Source: Actinomycetes bacterium (lineage in GTDB: Bacteria; Actinomycetota; Actinomycetes; Actinomycetales; Cellulomonadaceae). Taken from it: a stretch of DNA of 11,251 nt. The translations under genes and the position numbers were made by a program. The notes below the pieces were generated by a model. It saw only the letters and a program-made list of their open reading frames with translations. It did not search any database and had not been told where the DNA came from. Shown piece after piece: positions 6,655-11,251 of this stretch; position 1 is the first letter of the stretch; each line of letters starts with the position of its first letter. Location: NCBI GenBank assembly GCA_023418375.1, contig JAEZZV010000036.1, positions 1 to 11,251 of the forward strand. Direction: 5' to 3'.

Positions 6655-7704
6655 ATGCCGAGGTCCACGCCCCGAGCCGCCGGGTCCGCACACCCCGGTA
6701 GGCACGCCACCGACGCGCGGGCGGCCGGGACCCTGGTCGCCGCGGTCGCCGCCATGCTCGCCCTGGCGGCGTGCGGCGGGGCGAGCGAGCCGCCCCCCGA
6801 CCCGCCGCTGGACGCCATCCGGGACCAGATCGAGGCGGCCCGCCCGGACCCGCGCCTGCGGTGGAACGCCGTCGAGGAGCTCACGGCCGCATGCATGTCC
6901 GAGCAGGGTTTCGACTACGAGCCGGTCCCCTTCGGGCAGCCCGACGACTGGCAGCTCGCCGACCCCGGCGACCTCGAGCCCGGCACGCGCGAGTTCGCCG
7001 AGCAGTTCGGGTACGGGCAGCTGACGCTGACGCGTCTGACGCCCCCGGAGGACGAGGCGCCCGACCCCAACATCGAACGGCTGCTGCAGATGTCCCCCGG
7101 CGAGCTGCCCGCCTACACCGAGGCGCTCTGGGGCCCCATGCCCGCCATCGACTCGAGCCTCGGCCTGCAGAGCCTGAGCGTCACGCAGGACGTGACCGAC
7201 CCCGACGCCGAGCTCGGTTGCCGCGCCGAGGCGGAGCGCACCGTCGACGCCGGCCGGGCCGGGCTGGAGCCCGACGTCTTCGCCCACCTCGCCGCGGAGA
7301 TGGCGGCGCTCGACGAGGAGACGGCGCAGGACCCGCGGCTCGACGGCGTGAATGCCCGCTGGTCCGCGTGCCTGCTCGACGCCGGGTACGCCGACCTCGA
7401 GCGCGTCGGCGACGGCGAGACCGCCGTCCTGCGGGAGATGGACGCGCGGCTCGTCGAGGCCGAGGCGGCCACGCCGGAGGGCGCGTCGGTGGCGGAGCTG
7501 GACGCCCAGGCCTTCCGCCTCCAGCGCGAGATGGCACCGTTCGAGATCGACCTGGCGCTCGCGGACCTGCAGTGCCGCGAGGACGTGGGCTACGACGCCG
7601 CGCTCGCCTCGGTCGCGGCGGAACGGCAGGCCGAGTTCGTCGCGGACCACCGTGCGGAACTCGACACCTGGTTGGCGGCGGCGACGGAGGATCCGCCCAC
7701 CTGA
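6655..7704 (+). CDS. Secreted lipoprotein of unknown function
   Basis: The 349-residue product has a lipoprotein signal: a long basic n-region, a hydrophobic stretch about 26-36, and the lipobox LAAC with the lipidated cysteine at C40, followed by a Gly/Ser/Pro linker. It should be anchored on the outer face of the membrane. I do not recognise a named family. The mature part has four cysteines (C80, C189, C239, C307) in what looks like a duplicated unit: DPRL then AC-x4-G-[FY] (65-86 and 226-245), each followed later by an L-x-CR motif (187-190 and 305-308). Two disulfides are likely. The protein is acidic and mainly helical. The ATG at 6655 is chosen because GGAG lies 6 bases upstream; an ATG at 6604 would add residues that do not suit a signal peptide. 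The MgtE-N gene follows 35 bases downstream but seems to have its own start site. Confidence 0.75.
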   Translation: MPRSTPRAAGSAHPGRHATDARAAGTLVAAVAAMLALAACGGASEPPPDPPLDAIRDQIEAARPDPRLRWNAVEELTAACMSEQGFDYEPVPFGQPDDWQLADPGDLEPGTREFAEQFGYGQLTLTRLTPPEDEAPDPNIERLLQMSPGELPAYTEALWGPMPAIDSSLGLQSLSVTQDVTDPDAELGCRAEAERTVDAGRAGLEPDVFAHLAAEMAALDEETAQDPRLDGVNARWSACLLDAGYADLERVGDGETAVLREMDARLVEAEAATPEGASVAELDAQAFRLQREMAPFEIDLALADLQCREDVGYDAALASVAAERQAEFVADHRAELDTWLAAATEDPPT

Positions 7705-7727
7705 GGGCCACGCGGCACGCCCCCGGT

Positions 7728-7733
7728 TACGCT
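7728..7733 (+). promoter_or_regulatory. Possible -10 element of a leaderless MgtE-N/CBS transcript
   Basis: TACGCT ends 6 bases before the GTG at 7740, the spacing expected for a leaderless mRNA, and no Shine-Dalgarno precedes that GTG. The -35 region overlaps the stop of the lipoprotein gene and is weak. Confidence 0.4.
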
Positions 7734-7739
7734 GACGCC

Positions 7740-9041
7740 GTGAGCAGCGTCGGGACCCGGGTCTTCGTCGCGCGCCTCGCCGGGACCGCCGTGTTCGACC
7801 CCATCGGCGACCAGGTCGGCCGGGTGCGCGACGTCGTCGTGCTGCTCCGGCCCAAGGGCGGGCCGCGCGCCGTCGGACTGGTGGTGGAGGTCCCGGGGCG
7901 GCGTCGGGTGTTCCTGCCGCTCACGCGCGTGACCAGCATCGACGCGGGCCAGGTCATCATCACCGGCCTGCTCAACCTGCGCCGGTTCGAGCAGCGGCCC
8001 ACCGAGACGCTCGCGATCGGCGAGCTGCTCGACCGGCACGTCGACCTCACGGACGGCTCGGGGAGCGCCACGGTCGTCGACCTGGCGATGGAGCAGCAGC
8101 GCAACCGCGACTGGGTGATCACCCAGCTCTACGTCCGCCGGCACGTGCACGCCAAGGGCGGGCTCATCCGCCGGCGCGGCGAGACGCTCATCGTCGAGGT
8201 GGACGACGTGCGCACCCTCGCCCCGGGCGCCGGCACCCAGCCGGCGGACCTGCTGCTCGCCTCGTACGTCGACCTCAAGCCCGCCGACCTCGCCGACGCG
8301 CTGCACGACCTGTCCGACACCCGCCGGCTCGAGGTCGCCACGGCGCTCGACAACGAACGGCTCGCCGACGTGCTTGAGGAGCTGCCCGAGGACGACCAGG
8401 TCGCCATCCTCACGGGCCTCGGCCTCAACCGCGCCGCCGACGTCCTGGACGCGATGCAGCCCGACGACGCCGCCGACCTCCTGTCGGAGATGCCCGCCGA
8501 GCAGGCCACCGAGCTGCTGGAGCTCATGGAGCCGGAGGAGGCCCGCGACGTCCGCCGCCTGCTCGCCTACGAGGACAACACGGCGGGCGGCCTCATGACC
8601 ACGGAGCCGGTGATCCTCCCGCCGGAGACGCCGATCGCCGCGGCGCTCGCCCACGTCCGTCGGGAGGACCTCACGCCCGCGCTCGCGTCGATGGTCTTCG
8701 TCTGCCGGCCGCCGCTGGAGAGCCCGACCGGGCGGTTCCTCGGCGTCGTGCACATGCAGCGGCTGCTGCGCGAGCCGCCGCACGAGGCGATCGGCGGGCT
8801 CATCGACACCGAGATCGAGCGGGTGACGGCGGACGCACCGCTCGCCCAGCTCACGCGCCTGCTCGCCACGTACAACCTGCTCGCGCTGCCCGTGGTCGAC
8901 GACGAGCGCCGCCTGCTGGGCGCCGTCTCCGTCGACGACGTCCTGGACCACCTGCTGCCGTCCGACTGGCGCGACGCGGACGACGACGACACCGACCGCG
9001 CGATGACGGACGCCCTGGGGCAGGCGGTGGACGGTGGCTGA
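7740..9041 (+). CDS. Soluble PRC-barrel, MgtE N-domain and CBS-pair protein
   Basis: The 433-residue cytoplasmic protein contains a PRC-barrel-like region (about 13-80), a second similar beta-rich region (92-160), an MgtE intracellular N-domain made of short helical repeats (about 176-277), then two CBS domains (about 289-345 and 354-410). The YEDNTAGGLMTTEPV junction (277-291) is the hallmark link between the MgtE N-domain and the CBS pair. The transmembrane channel domain of MgtE is absent: after CBS2 there is only an acidic tail (410-433). In true MgtE the N and CBS domains sense Mg2+ and gate the pore, so this may be a stand-alone Mg2+ or nucleotide sensor. The start is the GTG at 7740, with TACGCT 6 bases before it and no ribosome site. 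It overlaps the DUF1003 gene by 8 bases. This is a common actinobacterial architecture, not a broken gene. Confidence 0.88.
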   Translation: MSSVGTRVFVARLAGTAVFDPIGDQVGRVRDVVVLLRPKGGPRAVGLVVEVPGRRRVFLPLTRVTSIDAGQVIITGLLNLRRFEQRPTETLAIGELLDRHVDLTDGSGSATVVDLAMEQQRNRDWVITQLYVRRHVHAKGGLIRRRGETLIVEVDDVRTLAPGAGTQPADLLLASYVDLKPADLADALHDLSDTRRLEVATALDNERLADVLEELPEDDQVAILTGLGLNRAADVLDAMQPDDAADLLSEMPAEQATELLELMEPEEARDVRRLLAYEDNTAGGLMTTEPVILPPETPIAAALAHVRREDLTPALASMVFVCRPPLESPTGRFLGVVHMQRLLREPPHEAIGGLIDTEIERVTADAPLAQLTRLLATYNLLALPVVDDERRLLGAVSVDDVLDHLLPSDWRDADDDDTDRAMTDALGQAVDGG

Positions 9042-9576
9042 GCGCCTCGACACCCCGCGCGCCGACTCGCGCCCGCTGATCCCCCGGCCCCGGTTCAAGC
9101 CCGACGCGTTCGGCAAGGTGTCGGAGGGCATCGCCCGCTTCATGGGGACGCCGCGCTTCCTCGTCTACATGTCGGTGTTCGTCGGCGTGTGGCTGGCGTG
9201 GAACACCTACGGTCCGGAGGACCTCCGGTTCGACCGCGCCGAGCTGGGCTTCACCGCGCTGACGCTCATGCTCTCGCTGCAGGCGTCCTACTCCGCGCCG
9301 CTGATCCTGCTCGCGCAGAACCGGCAGGCCGACCGCGACCGCGTGGCGGCAGAGCAGGACCGCCAGCGCGCCGAGCGCTCCCTCGCCGACACCGAGTACC
9401 TGGCCCGGGAGATCGCGGCACTGCGCATCGCCCTCGGCGAGGTCGCGACGCGCGACTTCGTGCGGTCCGAGATCCGCGACCTGCTCGAGGAGCTGGACCG
9501 CACCCGCGAGGCGGACGCGGACGTCTCCGCAGGTGGGGACGATCGTCCGTCGGACCGGCCCGGCCCGCGCGAGTAG
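9034..9576 (+). CDS. DUF1003 domain-containing membrane protein
   Basis: The 180-residue protein belongs to the DUF1003 family of unknown function. It has two transmembrane segments (about 39-58 and 74-95). The second carries the family block ALTLMLSLQASYSAPLILL followed by AQNRQADRDR. A charged helical, probably coiled-coil cytoplasmic region comes next (about 98-160), then a polar tail. The GTG start lies inside the end of the MgtE-N/CBS gene (8-base overlap), with GGCGGTGG just upstream, so the two are co-transcribed and probably translationally coupled. This pairing is recurrent in actinobacteria as I recall it, suggesting that DUF1003 works with the Mg2+-sensing-type protein. Its TAG stop overlaps a possible promoter for the corA leader. 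Confidence 0.88.
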   Translation: MAERLDTPRADSRPLIPRPRFKPDAFGKVSEGIARFMGTPRFLVYMSVFVGVWLAWNTYGPEDLRFDRAELGFTALTLMLSLQASYSAPLILLAQNRQADRDRVAAEQDRQRAERSLADTEYLAREIAALRIALGEVATRDFVRSEIRDLLEELDRTREADADVSAGGDDRPSDRPGPRE

Positions 9577-9579
9577 CCT
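9574..9579 (+). promoter_or_regulatory. Possible -10 element of the corA leader transcript
   Basis: TAGCCT fits TAnnnT and includes the DUF1003 stop codon. A start 7-8 bases downstream would fall at about 9586-9588, exactly where the large hairpin begins. The -35 is weak, so read-through from DUF1003 is the alternative. Confidence 0.35.
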
Positions 9580-9587
9580 TCGCTCGA

Positions 9588-9650
9588 CGGATCGGAGCGG
9601 ACCTGGGAGGTGGTTGCCGTGGACGGCGAACCCCCCAGTAGTCCGATCCG
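9588..9650 (+). promoter_or_regulatory. Structured leader RNA element upstream of corA
   Basis: Outer stem: 9588-9596 pairs perfectly with 9642-9650 (9 bp). Middle stem: 9603-9610 with 9631-9638 (7 of 8 bp). Apical stem: 9616-9619 with 9624-9627 around a TGGA loop. The middle stem hides a strong Shine-Dalgarno (GGGAGGTGG, 9605-9613). A competing small stem, 9648-9651 with 9655-9658, would break the base of the outer stem. It does not match the M-box Mg2+ riboswitch or the 6C RNA as I know them. It could be a regulatory leader of corA or an end structure of the upstream operon. Pairings are seen; the role is inferred. Confidence 0.5.
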
Positions 9651-9654
9651 CTGA
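9619..9654 (+). CDS. Possible 11-codon leader peptide of corA
   Basis: A GTG at 9619 lies 5 bases after GGGAGGTGG and opens an 11-codon frame reading MDGEPPSSPIR before TGA. The Pro-Pro pair is coded by the six Cs that form the 3' side of the middle hairpin stem, and it is followed by two AGT serine codons, which are uncommon in such GC-rich genomes. Ribosomes reading or pausing here would melt or reshape the hairpin. Enteric Mg2+ transporter genes use short leader peptides in this way (MgtL, MgtP, CorL). The frame is too short to prove coding; it may be chance. Confidence 0.3.
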   Translation: MDGEPPSSPIR

Positions 9655-9802
9655 GCGGCGCGTCGCGCACGCCTCAGCACGGCCAGCACTGCACCGCCCG
9701 CTGCCGGCTCTGCCCCGGGGTCTCCTGCCCTGGCGCGGTCTCCCGCCGTGCCACCGCTCGCCCGGGACCCGTCTCCTCCCTGTGAGGACGTGAGGACCCG
9801 TC
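9655..9802 (+). promoter_or_regulatory. C-rich, low-G leader segment before corA
   Basis: No gene is seen in this stretch. From 9661 to 9780 it has 61 C against 34 G, and 9721-9780 has 32 C against 15 G, with scattered CT steps. Such C-over-G RNA resembles Rho loading regions. Its end carries a tandem GTGAGGAC (9782-9789 and 9790-9797); the second copy supplies the corA ribosome site (GAGGA, 9792-9796, 6 bases before ATG). Confidence 0.35.
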
Positions 9803-10939
9803 ATGTCCAGCATCTCGTTCCGCCCGTTCCGCTCGCTCGCGGGGCGCGGCACCCGACCCGTCACCGCCGCGCCCGACGAGCGCCCGGTCACGCCGCCCGC
9901 GCCCGCGCCGACCGCGGCGGGCAGCCTCGTCGACAGCGCCGTCTACGTCGACGGCGACGCCATCGGCTCGCCCGCGACCCTCGCCGAGACCTACCAGACG
10001 CTGCGCTCCGCGGACGGCGCCGTCGCGTGGATCGGCCTCTACCGGCCCGACAACCACGAGCTCGCGTCCCTGGCCGAGGAGTTCGGGCTGCACGAGCTGG
10101 CGCTCGAGGACGCGATCGTCGCCCACCAGCGCCCCAAGCTCGAGCGGTACGACGACACGCTCTTCGTCGTCCTGCGGGCCGCCCGCTACCTCGACGACGT
10201 CGAGGAGGTGGAGTTCGGTGAGGTGCACGTCTTTGTCGGGCCCGACTTCGTCATCACGGTCCGGCACAGCGAGGCGCCGGAGCTGTCCGGCGTCCGACGG
10301 CGGCTCGAGAGCAACCCGGACCTGCTGCGCCTGGGCCCGGAGGCGATGCTCTACGCGATCCTCGACCGGATCGTCGACGGGTACGCCCCCGTCGTCGCGG
10401 GTCTGGAGAACGACATCGACGAGATCGAGACCGAGGTGTTCTCCGGCGACCCGCAGGTCTCGCGGCGCATCTACGAGCTCACGCGCGAGGTGATCGACGT
10501 CCAGCGCGCGGCGCGCCCGCTGGCGACCGTGGTCCGGGGCCTCATGGCCGGCTTCGCCAAGTACGGCACGGACGAGGAGCTCCAGCGCTACCTGCGCGAC
10601 GTCGACGACCACCTCACCCTGGTCATCGAGCAGGTCGACGGGTTCCGGCACCTGCTGCGGGACATCCTGACGGTCAACGCGACGCTCGTCGCGCAGCAGC
10701 AGAACGAGGAGATGAAGAACCTCAGCGAGGTGAGCGTCGAGCAGAACGAGGAGGTGAAGAAGATCTCGGCCTGGGCGGCGATCCTCTTCGCGCCGACGCT
10801 CGTGGGCACGGTCTACGGCATGAACTTCGACCACATCCCCGAGCTCCACTGGCAGTTCGGGTACGCCTTCGCCCTGGCGGCGATGGCCGTGGTGAGCGTC
10901 AGCCTCTTCGCGGTCTTCCGCCGCCGTCGCTGGATCTAG
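9803..10939 (+). CDS. corA: CorA family magnesium/cobalt transport protein
   Basis: The 378-residue product is a pentameric inner-membrane Mg2+ channel subunit. A low-complexity Pro/Ala-rich tail (about 15-42) precedes the cytoplasmic alpha/beta domain. The long stalk helix follows, ending with a Gln/Glu-rich run just before the membrane. TM1 is about 323-341 and ends in the diagnostic YGMNF (GMN at 339-341). The outer loop reads DHIPELHW, keeping the PEL core of the usual MPEL loop. TM2 is about 352-372, followed by a basic C-terminus. Length and order fit CorA; CorA proteins may also carry Co2+ or Ni2+. The start is supported by GAGGA 6 bases upstream. The 226-base leader with a hairpin and possible leader peptide suggests RNA-level control. 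It lies after DUF1003 and the MgtE-N/CBS gene in the same direction, forming a Mg2+-related cluster. Confidence 0.95.
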   Translation: MSSISFRPFRSLAGRGTRPVTAAPDERPVTPPAPAPTAAGSLVDSAVYVDGDAIGSPATLAETYQTLRSADGAVAWIGLYRPDNHELASLAEEFGLHELALEDAIVAHQRPKLERYDDTLFVVLRAARYLDDVEEVEFGEVHVFVGPDFVITVRHSEAPELSGVRRRLESNPDLLRLGPEAMLYAILDRIVDGYAPVVAGLENDIDEIETEVFSGDPQVSRRIYELTREVIDVQRAARPLATVVRGLMAGFAKYGTDEELQRYLRDVDDHLTLVIEQVDGFRHLLRDILTVNATLVAQQQNEEMKNLSEVSVEQNEEVKKISAWAAILFAPTLVGTVYGMNFDHIPELHWQFGYAFALAAMAVVSVSLFAVFRRRRWI

Positions 10940-10956
10940 CCTGCCGTCCCCGTCCC

Positions 10957-11051
10957 CACCTCGAGTGGAACGAACCGGGAGCACGACGTTCCACTCGGTG
11001 CCGAATCACCACACGTTCGTTCCACTCGGTGGGGTCACTCGGTGGGGTCAC
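10957..11051. repeat. Inverted and direct repeat cluster, possible two-way terminator
   Basis: The unit GTTCCACTCGGTG occurs at 10988-11000 and 11019-11031. An inverted arm, CGAGTGGAACGAAC (10962-10975), pairs perfectly with 11015-11028 (14 bp), or with 10987-10997 (11 bp, 14-base loop), so two hairpins compete. A tandem 13-base repeat, CACTCGGTGGGGT, follows at 11023-11035 and 11036-11048. It sits between two convergent genes, where a bidirectional terminator is expected. There is no T-run. A dispersed genomic repeat is the alternative. Confidence 0.6.
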
Positions 11052-11060
11052 CCGCTGGGG

Positions 11061-11251
11061 CTACTGGGTCGCGTCGGCGAGGAGGCGGCGGAGGCGGGCG
11101 AGGACGGCCGGGTCGCCGTCGACGTCGAGCGCGTCCCCGGGGCCCCGGCCCCACAGCCACCGGTCGAGGTCCCAGGCCCGGCCGGCGACGAGCAGCTCGG
11201 CGGGCCGCGGGTCGTCGTCGCCGACGCGCGCGACCGCGGCTGCGTCGAGGT
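11061..11251 (-). CDS. Maleylpyruvate isomerase-like mycothiol-dependent enzyme (C-terminal part)
   Basis: Only the last 63 codons are in the window; the gene continues beyond the right edge. The visible protein contains PAELLVAGRAWDLDRWLWGR then a GDALDVDGDPAVLARLRRLLADATQ tail. The pattern of a Trp-Leu-Trp-Gly-Arg segment followed by VxGDPxVLARLRxLL is typical of the C-terminal MDMPI domain in actinobacterial maleylpyruvate isomerase/TIGR03083-type proteins, which use mycothiol. The N-terminal DinB-like domain with the metal-binding histidines is outside the window, so catalytic competence cannot be judged. It is convergent with corA, with the repeat cluster in between. Assignment rests on this short C-terminal pattern and is moderate. 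Confidence 0.6.
   Translation of the reverse strand, partial: LDAAAVARVGDDDPRPAELLVAGRAWDLDRWLWGRGPGDALDVDGDPAVLARLRRLLADATQ

Noticed and set aside
7740..9041. Truncated MgtE pseudogene
   Set aside because: The N-terminal PRC-like region, intact reading frame and coupling to DUF1003 fit a complete stand-alone architecture rather than loss of the channel domain.
9588..9650. M-box Mg2+ riboswitch or 6C RNA
   Set aside because: The conserved M-box segments I know are not visible, and the 6C RNA has two C-rich loops whereas here the six Cs are in a stem. Neither name is supported.
10957..11051. CRISPR array
   Set aside because: There are only two or three short 13-14 base copies, one inverted, with irregular spacing and no cas genes.

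Overview
This window is very GC-rich and uses NTG starts, GTGA/ATGA gene overlaps and several starts that look leaderless. It ends in a gene resembling mycothiol-dependent enzymes, which points to an actinobacterium. The gene content and style fit a Micrococcales chromosome such as Cellulomonadaceae or Promicromonosporaceae (inference from sequence style, not a database match). No transposase, integrase, CRISPR array, tRNA or rRNA was seen. It reads as stable chromosomal DNA with a few unexplained regulatory structures.

Layout. At 1-2889 three genes run leftward: a DUF418 membrane protein with a strong hairpin after its stop, then a PHP-domain phosphoesterase translationally coupled (ATGA overlap) to a MarC-family membrane protein. 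At 2988-4586 an aminopeptidase P runs rightward, divergent from the PHP gene. It collides stop-on-stop with the next leftward unit, a two-gene SPFH (band 7) and Arc-like ribbon-helix-helix pair (4583-5763). An AT-rich palindrome lies upstream of that pair. A leftward general-stress-protein gene (5883-6449) follows, divergent from a rightward lipoprotein of unknown function (6655-7704).

At 7740-10939 there is a rightward magnesium-related cluster: a soluble PRC-barrel/MgtE-N/CBS protein, an overlapping DUF1003 membrane protein, and a CorA channel. The 226-base gap before corA is the most interesting part. It holds a possible promoter, a long two-level hairpin starting about where the transcript would begin, a possible 11-codon leader peptide with a Pro-Pro pair inside that hairpin, and a C-rich low-G stretch up to the corA ribosome binding site. 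Together these resemble a leader-peptide or attenuation control of a Mg2+ transporter, but this is inference.

At 10940-11060, between corA and a convergent partial gene (C-terminal part of a maleylpyruvate-isomerase-like, probably mycothiol-dependent enzyme), lies a cluster of inverted and direct repeats of a 13-14 base unit. It is probably a two-way terminator or a dispersed repeat.

Functional themes are envelope and membrane proteins (DUF418, MarC, SPFH, GSP, DUF1003), Mg2+ handling (MgtE-N/CBS, CorA) and nucleotide/peptide turnover (PHP, aminopeptidase P).
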